In this document: piece after piece, positions 32,868 through 40,351 of the stretch
Numbering within the stretch: position 1 is the stretch's first letter
Layout: each line of letters begins with the position of its first letter
NCBI GenBank assembly: GCA_017620915.1
Contig: JAFZSK010000100.1
Location: forward strand, 1-41,197
Direction: 5' to 3'
Length of the DNA stretch: 41,197 nucleotides
Origin: Clostridia bacterium
Lineage (GTDB): Bacteria; Bacillota; Clostridia; UBA1212; UBA1255
Position numbers and translations under genes: made by a program
Notes under the pieces: generated by a model
The model's input: only the letters and a program-made list of their open reading frames with translations
Databases searched by the model: none
What the model was told of the DNA's origin: nothing

Positions 32868-33812
32868 ATGTTTGAAAAGCTCGTTGACGCCATAAAAAAA
32901 TATGATCGGATAATTATTCACCGCCACTCCCATCCGGACGGCGACGCGCTGGGCAGCCAGCTGGGGCTCCGGCAGCTTATAAAAGATAATTATCCGGGGA
33001 AAACGGTGTACGTTGTCGGCGATGCCGCGGGGCGGTACGCGTTCATGGCGGGGTCGGCGATGGACGAGATCCCGGACAGTGCGTACGACGGCGCGCTGGC
33101 GATCGTGCTGGACAGCGCCACGGAGGGGCTGGTATCGGACAAGCGGTTCAAACTGGCGGCGTTGACCGCGCGCATTGACCATCACCTGTATTGCGAGACG
33201 TTTACGGCGCTGGAGGATATTGACACCTCGTACGAAAGCGCGTCCGGCATGGTCGCGCAGCTGGCACGGGAACAGGGCTGGACGGTCAGCCGCGTTGCCG
33301 CCGCCGCGATCTACACGGGCATGGTGACGGATTCCGGACGGTTCCGCTACGATTCCACCAGCGCGCGCACGTTCGAACTGGCGGCAATGCTCGCCGCGGC
33401 CGGCATTGACACCGAAGAGATCTACCGCAATCTGTACGCCCGCGACCTGGAGTCCGTTAAGCGTCAATCCGAATTCATCCGCAAGATCCGCATTTTTGAC
33501 GACAGCTGCGTGGCGTACATATACAACACCGCGGAGGAGGTCCGCGCGACCGGTCTGGAGCCCGAGGCGATCTCCCGGGGCATGGTCAACATAATGTCGG
33601 ACATTAAAGGCGTCGACATCTGGGTCAATTTCACGGAAAAGGACGATTTTGTTCTCTGCGAACTGCGCTCCAGCCGCTACAACATTAATCCGGTGGCGGT
33701 GAAATACGGCGGCGGCGGTCACAAGAAGGCCTCCGGCGCGGATGTGAAAGATTTTGCGATGGCAATGGAAATGCTGGCGGATCTGAAAGCGCTCGCGGCA
33801 ACGGGAGATTAA
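32868..33812 (+). CDS. nrnA: NrnA-like DHH/DHHA1 phosphoesterase
   Basis: The 314-residue protein matches NrnA, which degrades very short RNA (nano-RNA) and pAp with Mn2+. Motif I is HSHPDGDALGS (residues 20-30), motif II VLDSATE, motif III ARIDHHLY (the DHH), then YTGMVTDSGRF, and the DHHA1 glycine loop YGGGGHKKASG near the C-terminus. Length and order are normal. It is followed after 12 bp by a paralogue. Being first and closest to consensus, it is the more likely true NrnA. Confidence 0.9.
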   Translation: MFEKLVDAIKKYDRIIIHRHSHPDGDALGSQLGLRQLIKDNYPGKTVYVVGDAAGRYAFMAGSAMDEIPDSAYDGALAIVLDSATEGLVSDKRFKLAALTARIDHHLYCETFTALEDIDTSYESASGMVAQLAREQGWTVSRVAAAAIYTGMVTDSGRFRYDSTSARTFELAAMLAAAGIDTEEIYRNLYARDLESVKRQSEFIRKIRIFDDSCVAYIYNTAEEVRATGLEPEAISRGMVNIMSDIKGVDIWVNFTEKDDFVLCELRSSRYNINPVAVKYGGGGHKKASGADVKDFAMAMEMLADLKALAATGD

Positions 33813-33824
33813 CGGAGGGGTAAT

Positions 33825-34844
33825 ATGGAGCGGACGGCCGAAGCTCATACCGGGGCGCGGGCAATGCAGGAGATATTTGAACGTATTGCCGCCGCCGACA
33901 CGATAATAATCACGCGCCACAGCCGCCCGGACGGCGACGCGGTGGGGTCAACGCTGGGATTGTCCGCGATCCTTCGCGCCTCGTTCCCGGAAAAACGCGT
34001 GTTCCTGGACAACGACGACCGCGCCGAATACCTCGCGTTTTTAGGGGATGAAGGCCCGCGGCCCGCGCCGGAGGACTACGCGGCGGCAACGCTGATCGTT
34101 CTCGACACCGGCACTCCGGACCGAGTCGCCAATGCCCGGGTGTTCGACGCAAAGTGCGTCATCAAGATCGATCACCACATCTGCCGCGAGCATTACGGCG
34201 ACCTCGCCTGGGTGGAGGAAGAGCGTTCGTCCGTGTGCGAAATGATCGCGGAGTTTTACCGCGCGTTCGCGGACAGATTGACGCTCACGAGATACGCGGC
34301 GGAGTGCCTGTACACGGGCATGGTGACGGATTCGGGGCGGTTCCGGTTCCGCGGCACCAACGGCGACACGCTGCGGCTGGCGGCAATGCTGCTGGACGCG
34401 GGCGTTGACTTCGAACGCATCTTTTCGCAGCTGGGCGGGGAAGATCTGGAGACCGTGCGCTTCGAGGGGTATCTGGCGTCAAAGATCCGCACCACCGAAA
34501 GCGGCGCGGCGTACCTGCGCATCAGCAAGAGACTGCGCCTGAAACACGGCATCTCGCTGGAAGACGCCTGCAACACGGTGTCGCTGATGGAACACATCAA
34601 GGGCAGCCTGATCTGGATCGCGTTCATCGAAAACGACGACGGCAGTGTGCGCGTGCGGCTGCGGTCCAGATTCGTGGAAGTGCAGCAGCTGGCGTCTCGT
34701 TTCGGCGGCGGCGGGCATGCCTGCGCCAGCGGGGCCACGGTCAATTCGCGCGCGGAAGAAGCGCAGCTGCTGGCTGAAGCGGACAAACTGCTTATGGACT
34801 ACAAAGAAAAGGCTTTTGCTAAATCAGGCTTTTGTCCTGAGTAA
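33825..34844 (+). CDS. Second NrnA-like DHH/DHHA1 phosphoesterase (tandem paralogue)
   Basis: The 339-residue protein repeats the NrnA plan: HSRPDGDAVGS, VLDTGTPDR, VIKIDHHICREH, YTGMVTDSGRFRF and FGGGGHACASG. All metal and substrate motifs are intact, so it should be active. It is more diverged in the middle and has a longer N-terminus (13 extra residues before MQEIF) and C-terminus. GGAGGGG supports the start at 33825. The tandem position points to gene duplication with possible split of duties, for example pAp versus nano-RNA or cyclic dinucleotide products. Confidence 0.88.
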   Translation: MERTAEAHTGARAMQEIFERIAAADTIIITRHSRPDGDAVGSTLGLSAILRASFPEKRVFLDNDDRAEYLAFLGDEGPRPAPEDYAAATLIVLDTGTPDRVANARVFDAKCVIKIDHHICREHYGDLAWVEEERSSVCEMIAEFYRAFADRLTLTRYAAECLYTGMVTDSGRFRFRGTNGDTLRLAAMLLDAGVDFERIFSQLGGEDLETVRFEGYLASKIRTTESGAAYLRISKRLRLKHGISLEDACNTVSLMEHIKGSLIWIAFIENDDGSVRVRLRSRFVEVQQLASRFGGGGHACASGATVNSRAEEAQLLAEADKLLMDYKEKAFAKSGFCPE

Positions 34845-34871
34845 ATTAATAGATTAAGCACCGGTATTTTG

Positions 34872-34958
34872 ACTTTAGATTTTCCGGAACATTAACTTTA
34901 GATTTTCCCAACCATTGACTTTAGATTTTCCGTATGCTATACTTTAGAATATCCTAAA
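34872..34958 (+). promoter_or_regulatory. Four direct repeats of ACTTTAGATTTTCC at exactly 23-bp spacing
   Basis: Copies begin at 34872, 34895, 34918 and 34941. The first three are identical over 14 bp; the fourth reads ACTTTAGAATATCC and extends into an inverted repeat, CTTTAG-AATATC-CTAAAG. The third copy covers the -35 and the fourth the -10 of the promoter listed separately. Phasing by about two helical turns suggests a protein binding side by side on one DNA face, which would repress the promoter. No regulator gene lies next to it except the ATPase it drives. Confidence 0.8.
34915..34943 (+). promoter_or_regulatory. Sigma-70-type promoter of the AAA_14 ATPase
   Basis: TTGACT (34915-34920) and TATACT (34938-34943) are 17 bp apart. 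The predicted start lies about 20 nt before the ribosome binding site AAAGGAG. Confidence 0.75.
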
Positions 34959-34970
34959 GGAGTTGGGAGA

Positions 34971-36128
34971 ATGATCAGAAGAACAGCATATGATGCAGCA
35001 ATTAGATTAGCAGGGCAATTTCCGGTCGTAGCTATTACGGGGCCAAGGCAAAGCGGGAAAACTACATTGGCAAAAGCAGTGTTTCCGCAGAAACAGTATA
35101 TTTCTTTAGATGATAAGAACCTGCGTGAACTGGCCGGTTCCAACCCGGGAGATTTTCTGAATGCTTTTCCGAACGGTGTCATAATTGATGAAGCACAAAA
35201 AGTGCCGGAACTGTTTGACGCAATAAAATTGGCTGTAGACAGCAACAAATATGAGCCGGGCAAATATATTCTTACCGGATCCAGTCAATTTCGTCTCAAA
35301 GCCAATATTTCAGACAGCCTTGCGGGGCGGATCGGGATGATCAAGTTGTTGCCCTTTTCGATCGAAGAACTGGACAGAGCCGGGCAATTTTCTCCGGATG
35401 TATACGATCTCGTTTTCAATGGATCATATCCGCCGCTCTATGATAAAGAGAAACACTTTATCAGGGATGACTGGTTTGAAAACTATATTGATACATATTT
35501 GGACCTGGATGTAAAAGATCAGATAAACCCCTCGAACGTAAGCGCCTTTCGAAAACTCATACAGCTCTGCGCTGCAAGAAGCGGTCAATTGATCAATTAT
35601 GAAGATCTTTCCAGAAGCATCGGTGTATCTGCCGTAACGATAAAATCGTGGCTCTCGATACTTGAAGCCTCGTTTATAATACACTTTTTGGAGCCGGATT
35701 CAAACAATCTTGGCAAAAGCGTCGTTAAAACGCCGAAATTGTATTTTGTTGATTCTGGTCTTATGTGTTATCTGCTTCGGCTCGATTCTAAAGAAGAATT
35801 GCTGTTGGACGAACATAAAGGCGCAGCCGTGGAAACGATGGCTGTTTCGGAACTGTTAAAGAAGCGGTTTAACGAAGGAAAAAAGTCAAATTTGACATTT
35901 TACAGAGACAAAAACGGTTTTGAGGTCGACGCGATCGCGGATTGGAAACACACATTTGCAATTGAGGTAAAAAGCAACAGCAGCACGGAGAAAAAACTAT
36001 CTTCAAACGTAAAAAAATACATGGAACTTCGCCCTGAGCGAACTATAGGACGGGTTTTTTATACAGGGGATCTGACGTGTACTGTAAACGGGATCCAGTA
36101 TGTTTCTTGGAAAGATTGGGGGAAATAA
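34971..36128 (+). CDS. AAA_14 / DUF4143 ATPase
   Basis: The 385-residue cytoplasmic protein has an N-terminal AAA_14 domain with Walker A GPRQSGKT (residues 24-31), Walker B VIIDEAQK and sensor-like YILTGSSQF, and a DUF4143 C-terminal part (about 185-380) containing a winged-helix-like segment (INYEDLSRSIGVSAVTIKSWLSIL) and a nuclease-like fold with FEVDAIADWKHTFAIEVKS, resembling the D...ExK core. Proteins of this group are widespread, often mobile, and functionally obscure. Codon use is AT-rich compared with the genes on both sides, suggesting transfer. It has its own promoter and sits between the DHH pair and surE; surE starts directly at the stop (TAA-ATG), so surE is read together with it. 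Confidence 0.9.
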   Translation: MIRRTAYDAAIRLAGQFPVVAITGPRQSGKTTLAKAVFPQKQYISLDDKNLRELAGSNPGDFLNAFPNGVIIDEAQKVPELFDAIKLAVDSNKYEPGKYILTGSSQFRLKANISDSLAGRIGMIKLLPFSIEELDRAGQFSPDVYDLVFNGSYPPLYDKEKHFIRDDWFENYIDTYLDLDVKDQINPSNVSAFRKLIQLCAARSGQLINYEDLSRSIGVSAVTIKSWLSILEASFIIHFLEPDSNNLGKSVVKTPKLYFVDSGLMCYLLRLDSKEELLLDEHKGAAVETMAVSELLKKRFNEGKKSNLTFYRDKNGFEVDAIADWKHTFAIEVKSNSSTEKKLSSNVKKYMELRPERTIGRVFYTGDLTCTVNGIQYVSWKDWGK

Positions 36129-36851
36129 ATGAAAATATTAGTTACTAACGACGACGGGATCAACAGCACCGGGCTCCGGTTTCTGGCGGACTGGTGCCGC
36201 AAACTGGGCGAGGTGACCGTGATCGCGCCGAAATATGAGCAGAGCGGCAGATCGCAGGGCATCGTGATCGACCGGCCGTTTGAAGTTGTCCGCTCGGACG
36301 CGCTCAGCGACCTGGGAGTCCTGGCGTACAGCATTGACGCTGCGCCCGCGGACTGCATACGGTACACGGTCGACCGGATCGGCGACGACTTCGATCTCGT
36401 GTTTTCGGGCATCAACAACGGCATAAACCTCGGCCACGACATCGCGTACTCGGGTACTGTCGGCGCCGCGTTCGAGGCGAATTACGCGGGTCTGCGCGCC
36501 GTGTCGGTCTCCACGGTCTTTCACAACATTCCCCGCGCCGCGGAATGGCTGGACGCGGTCTGGGCGTTCATCAACGACCGCGGGGGTTTCGAATTCGCGT
36601 CGCTGTTCAACGTCAACATACCGCAGGAGCCACGCGGCATCCGCTTCACGGAGCAGGGGACAACGTTCTACCGCGACCATTTCGTTTCGCAGGGGGACAA
36701 TAAATACCGCTCCGAATACTACATCACCCGCGACGTTGACGGCGCGGTCAATTTGGATATCGATATCGACGCAGTCCTCTCCGGCTGGTGCTCCGTGACG
36801 CCGCTCACCACGCGCCGCACCGATTACGCCGCGCTTTCACAGCTGCGTTAA
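36129..36851 (+). CDS. surE: 5'/3'-nucleotidase SurE
   Basis: The 240-residue enzyme removes phosphate from nucleoside monophosphates and short polyphosphates with a divalent metal. MKILVTNDDGINSTG carries the metal-binding D8-D9, and APKYEQSGRSQGI, DLVFSGINNGINLG and AYSGTVGAAFEA complete the active site. Length is normal. GGGGAA lies within the end of the upstream gene, and start and stop adjoin. With the two NrnA-like enzymes it forms a nucleotide-salvage group interrupted by the ATPase. A terminator follows. Confidence 0.94.
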   Translation: MKILVTNDDGINSTGLRFLADWCRKLGEVTVIAPKYEQSGRSQGIVIDRPFEVVRSDALSDLGVLAYSIDAAPADCIRYTVDRIGDDFDLVFSGINNGINLGHDIAYSGTVGAAFEANYAGLRAVSVSTVFHNIPRAAEWLDAVWAFINDRGGFEFASLFNVNIPQEPRGIRFTEQGTTFYRDHFVSQGDNKYRSEYYITRDVDGAVNLDIDIDAVLSGWCSVTPLTTRRTDYAALSQLR

Positions 36852-36904
36852 ACAAGGGGACAGACCCGCGTTTCAAAAATTATGCTTTAAAACAGAATAT
36901 AAAA

Positions 36905-36931
36905 ACCGCCGGGCAGTTGACGTCCGGCGGT
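36905..36931. terminator. Rho-independent terminator between convergent genes
   Basis: An 8-bp GC-rich stem ACCGCCGG/CCGGCGGT closes an 11-nt loop. It is flanked by AAAAA on one side and a T-rich stretch (TCGATTTTATTTATT) on the other, so it may serve surE and, on the other strand, the repeat protein. Confidence 0.8.
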
Positions 36932-36973
36932 CGATTTTATTTATTCAGTTGCGCGCGTGCGGCCGGAAAGACC

Positions 36974-38962
36974 TCACGCCTTTTTTCTGCGCAGCACCAG
37001 CGCGGCGCTCAGGGCAAGCACGAGCAGCGCGGCAAAGGAGGTCACCGCGAGATCGCCCGTCCCCGGCTGCGGCTGCTGAGCTTTGACTACTTTATCCAGC
37101 GAGCAGCCCGCGTCGAATTCGGGGATGTCCGGCTGACCGTCTTTGTGATACTTCTTCAGCAGACCGGAGACCGTGATGGTGTCGCCGACCGCGAGGTCAT
37201 CCGCGCCGTTGCCCTGCAGGCGGTAGCACATGATGGGTTTGTCGGTCATATTGCCCACCACGATCGTGACGGTGACGTTGTTGTAATCCGGATTGAACGG
37301 CGTGTCGATGCTGGTGATCACACCGGTCAGCGTGAAGTTGCCGTTCAGGAAGGCGCCGGGATCCAGGTCGTAGACCGCGTTGACGATCTCTTCGGGCGTG
37401 GTGGGTACGGGTTCTTCGTCGGTCTGCGCTTCACCGCGGGCGTCAATACTAACCAGCTGGCAATCCTTGTCGAACTCTCGAGTGTCATTGTAGCGCTTCA
37501 GTGCACCGGTGACGGTGATCGAATCGCCGACTTTAAGGGTCTCCACGCCTTCGCCCTTCATGCAGTAGCACATTACCGGTTTGTCGGTGAAATTGCCCAC
37601 CACGATAGTGACGGTCACGTCTTTGTACTGCTGATTGTACGGCGTGTTGACCTGGGTGATCACACCGGAGAGCGTGTAGGTGCCTTCCATTTTCTGGCCG
37701 GCTTCCAGCGCGTACAGTGCGGTCAGGATCTCTTCGGGGGTGGACGGCGTAGGCTGAGGTTCGCCGGTGGCGGTCGGCTCGGGATCGGAGGCGGGGACAA
37801 CGCTCTTCAGCTGGCAGCCGGCGTCAAACTCCTTCGTGCCGTGGTAATCTTTAAGTTTGCCTTCGACGGTGATCACGTCGTTGACCTTCAGCTTGTCGGC
37901 GCCTTCGCCGGCAAGGCGGTAGCATTTGACCGGCTTGTCCGGATAGCCGTCGACTACGATGGTGACGGTGATATTATGATGCTGCTCGCTGTACGCGGTG
38001 TCAACGCTGGTGATCGTGCCGGTAAGCGTGTAAGTGCCTTCCAGCGCTTCGTCGGTTCCCAGTCCGTACAGTGCGGTCAGGATCTCTTCGGGGGTGGAGG
38101 GAGTGGGCTGCGGTTCGGTGGATTCTGTAGGCGCGGGGACAACGCTTTTCAGCTCGCACCCTTCGTCAAACTCCGGCGTGCCTTTGTACTTTTTCAGCGC
38201 GCCCTCGACGGTGATAACGTCGTTCACTTTGAGCGCGTCGACGCCGTCGCCTTTCAGGCGGTAGCACTTGACCGGCTTATCGTCGTATCCGTCGACAACG
38301 ATCGTTACCGTGATGTTTTTGAACTGCGCATTGTACGCGGTGTCAACGGAGGTGATCTTGCCGGTGAGCGTGTATTTGCCTTCCAGCGCGTCGTTGTCGC
38401 CCAGCGCGTACAGCGCGTCAAGGATTTCTCCGGGATCGGTGGGCGTCGTGCTGCCGGTGGCTGTGGCTGTAGGCTCAGGTTCGGTATTGCCGCCCTCGCC
38501 GCCGAAGGTCACTTCGATCTTCTGGAAGCGCGCGTTGCCCTTCTGAATGTTGTTGGTCCATACGACCGTATTTGCACTGCCGGTCCAGGTGGCAACGGTG
38601 TCACTCAGCGTGTAGGTGCCGGAATCGGCGGAGAAGTTGCCGACAAAATCCGCGGCGGAATAGGTTACTTTAATAAGAGTGATAGGTGCGCTCGCCGCGA
38701 ATGTTACGGTGTTGCTGCCGTAAACGCGGATCGCGCTGCCTGTGGTATAATATTTGGGGTCGCTGGAGCCGGCGCCTTTATCAAAGGTGATGGTCACGCC
38801 GTCTTTGGAAACGTCCTTTACGTCGTCTGCATTCTCATAGCCCAGATCCGCGGTGACGATCGTCACTGTGGTCGCCTCGGCGTACGAACGGGTGGCCAGC
38901 CCCGCGGTCATCATAGAGATAACGATCGCGATCGCGAGCAGAACTGAAATGTGCTTTCTCAT
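36974..38962 (-). CDS. Secreted protein with four OB-like repeats and a sorting-like C-terminus
   Basis: The 662-residue product has a signal peptide (residues about 1-28) and an N-terminal beta domain (about 30-155) with YYTTGSAIRVYGSNTV and RFQKIEVTF. Four repeats of about 105-120 residues follow, each running from PEEI(L/V)xAxYxL through G(T/N)(Y/F)TLTGxIT, VTIVV, DKPxxCYR and ITVxGxLKxY to the xFDxxC ending; this looks like a secreted OB-fold barrel. Pro/Thr/Glu linkers separate them. The end PGTGD, a membrane helix and RRKK resemble a sortase signal, though not canonical LPxTG. The ATG at 38962 is favoured by GGAGG 11 nt upstream over the overlapping GTG. A paralogue lies at 40352. Function unknown. 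Confidence 0.85.
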   Translation of the reverse strand: MRKHISVLLAIAIVISMMTAGLATRSYAEATTVTIVTADLGYENADDVKDVSKDGVTITFDKGAGSSDPKYYTTGSAIRVYGSNTVTFAASAPITLIKVTYSAADFVGNFSADSGTYTLSDTVATWTGSANTVVWTNNIQKGNARFQKIEVTFGGEGGNTEPEPTATATGSTTPTDPGEILDALYALGDNDALEGKYTLTGKITSVDTAYNAQFKNITVTIVVDGYDDKPVKCYRLKGDGVDALKVNDVITVEGALKKYKGTPEFDEGCELKSVVPAPTESTEPQPTPSTPEEILTALYGLGTDEALEGTYTLTGTITSVDTAYSEQHHNITVTIVVDGYPDKPVKCYRLAGEGADKLKVNDVITVEGKLKDYHGTKEFDAGCQLKSVVPASDPEPTATGEPQPTPSTPEEILTALYALEAGQKMEGTYTLSGVITQVNTPYNQQYKDVTVTIVVGNFTDKPVMCYCMKGEGVETLKVGDSITVTGALKRYNDTREFDKDCQLVSIDARGEAQTDEEPVPTTPEEIVNAVYDLDPGAFLNGNFTLTGVITSIDTPFNPDYNNVTVTIVVGNMTDKPIMCYRLQGNGADDLAVGDTITVSGLLKKYHKDGQPDIPEFDAGCSLDKVVKAQQPQPGTGDLAVTSFAALLVLALSAALVLRRKKA

Positions 38963-39002
38963 AAAATGAGACACCTCCGCATATTGCTTTTTTGCACTAT
39001 CA

Positions 39003-39032
39003 ATTCTATCATAATTTCGGTACGGTTGGCAA
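39003..39032 (-). promoter_or_regulatory. Promoter of the four-repeat protein
   Basis: On the minus strand TTGCCA (39032-39027) and TAGAAT (39008-39003) are 18 bp apart, about 40 nt before the start codon. It lies back to back with the promoter of the lipoprotein on the other strand. Confidence 0.5.
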
Positions 39033-39048
39033 TAGAAAAAGAACGGAT

Positions 39049-39077
39049 TTTACATTTTTACTACACTGCGATATAAT
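39049..39077 (+). promoter_or_regulatory. Promoter of the GH99-like lipoprotein
   Basis: TTTACA (39049-39054) and consensus TATAAT (39072-39077) are 17 bp apart, about 48 nt before the ATG. Confidence 0.7.
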
Positions 39078-39125
39078 GAATACAAAGAAAATGTCAAACG
39101 CTGAAACAGAAAGGCGGAACTGAAT

Positions 39126-40205
39126 ATGAAGAGAAAAATACTTGCGGCAATGCTGGCCGCGATCATGCTGTTCCTGGCGGCAGGCTGCACGGGCGGTAAC
39201 GGTCAGAATAACGGCAGCGAACACGGCGAGGGGGACGTAAACGTGACAGACAAACCGGCAGAAGGCAACCTTATCAAAGTGGAACCCCACGATGCCGACA
39301 TCGGCATCTGGTACAGCGTGTGGTACAAATACGACCCGGAATATCCCAACGACAGTACTAAAAACCTTTGGAAAGACTGGGACATCCGGTACGATCCGAT
39401 ATTGCCCGACGGCACGTACGGCCTGTACGATTCCGGCGACAAAGAAATAATCATGTTCCATTTGAAGGAATTGACCGAAGCGGGCATTGACTTCATCATC
39501 ATGGATCAGACGAACCATATTGACGTCGGCGGCGGCTTCATCAACGACCGTGCGATCGCCGTGGCGCAGTGCATCCAGGAGTGGAACGACGCGGGCAACA
39601 AACCCATCCGCTACTGCTCCGCCATCGGCGCGATCCAGTGGGAACCCGCCGGCAAGACGATCGAGGACGAGGCGGTCCTGCTCAACAACCGCTACCTGCG
39701 CAAAGAGTGGGGCGATTCGTATTATATGGTGGACGGCAAACCGCTGCTGGTCGTGTACGGCGACGGCGGCGAGCAGATCTGGAAGGAGTACAAGGACGGC
39801 GGCGGTCAATCCAAATACTGCGACAAATTCACGCTGCGCTGGGCGGACAACCAGAGCCGCCCCGGCTACTACGGCTGGGCCTACGACAAGGGCACGCAGC
39901 AGGACGAGAACGTTATGGTCGTGATGGCGGGCTGGGACAACCGCAAAGGCCACACCCCCGTGCCCCGCAACCACGGCGAATGGTACCGCAACTCCTGGAA
40001 GCAGGTGTTCACCGCGAAAAAATCTCCGAAGATCATTGTGATCAACTCTTTCAACGAATACGCGGAAAACACCGGCCTGCACACGGCGAAGACGGACTAC
40101 TACGGCAATGACGCGCCGGATCTCTACTGGAACATGACGAAGCAGTACATCGCGCTGTTCCGCAACGGCGGCTGGTTCGATCCGGACAATAACCTGCCGG
40201 ATTAA
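39126..40205 (+). CDS. GH99/DUF5010-like lipoprotein
   Basis: The 359-residue product has a signal peptide with lipobox LAAGC (Cys21) followed by a Gly/Asn linker. The mature domain (about 55-350) resembles the GH71/GH99-like TIM barrels: ADIGIWYSVWYKYD at strand 1, AGIDFIIMDQTNH, VDGKPLLVVYGDG, ENVMVVMAGWDNRKGH, and IIVINSFNEYAENTG, comparable to the W-N-E-W/Y-x-E end of that group, with acid residues in place. A mannan- or alpha-glycan-directed activity is possible. It lies between two paralogous repeat-protein genes on the opposite strand and ends before a terminator. Confidence 0.75.
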   Translation: MKRKILAAMLAAIMLFLAAGCTGGNGQNNGSEHGEGDVNVTDKPAEGNLIKVEPHDADIGIWYSVWYKYDPEYPNDSTKNLWKDWDIRYDPILPDGTYGLYDSGDKEIIMFHLKELTEAGIDFIIMDQTNHIDVGGGFINDRAIAVAQCIQEWNDAGNKPIRYCSAIGAIQWEPAGKTIEDEAVLLNNRYLRKEWGDSYYMVDGKPLLVVYGDGGEQIWKEYKDGGGQSKYCDKFTLRWADNQSRPGYYGWAYDKGTQQDENVMVVMAGWDNRKGHTPVPRNHGEWYRNSWKQVFTAKKSPKIIVINSFNEYAENTGLHTAKTDYYGNDAPDLYWNMTKQYIALFRNGGWFDPDNNLPD

Positions 40206-40208
40206 AAA

Positions 40209-40236
40209 GGCAAATGGCAAGGGGCAAATGGCAAAT
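40209..40236 (+). repeat. Dispersed GGCAAA-type short repeat, copy 3
   Basis: Contains GCAAATGGCAAGGGGCAAAT as in the copies near 228 (minus strand) and 14650, directly after the stop of the lipoprotein gene. Confidence 0.7.
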
Positions 40237-40271
40237 TGAGGAATCGCCGCCGGCGATGATCTTGCATTGAC

Positions 40272-40333
40272 AGATAATTAAGAGGCCGCTTTACTTCCCG
40301 GCAATTCCGGGGTTTAAGCAGCCTCTTTTATCT
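40272..40333. terminator. Terminator between convergent genes
   Basis: AGATAATTAAGAGGC (40272-40286) pairs with GCCTCTTTTATCT (40321-40333) with a small internal mismatch; the intervening 34 nt contain a further CCCGG/CCGGG dyad. It suits both the lipoprotein and the minus-strand repeat protein. Confidence 0.75.
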
Positions 40334-40351
40334 TTGGTTATGGAGATAAGT

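Noticed and set aside
34872-34958. CRISPR-like array (four repeats at 23-bp spacing)
   Set aside because: The repeat is only 14 bp with 9-bp spacers, overlaps a promoter, and no cas gene is present; operator repeats fit better.
36788-38947. Long plus-strand open frame of 719 codons opposite the four-repeat protein
   Set aside because: Antisense shadow. Its apparent internal repeats simply mirror the repeats of the minus-strand gene.
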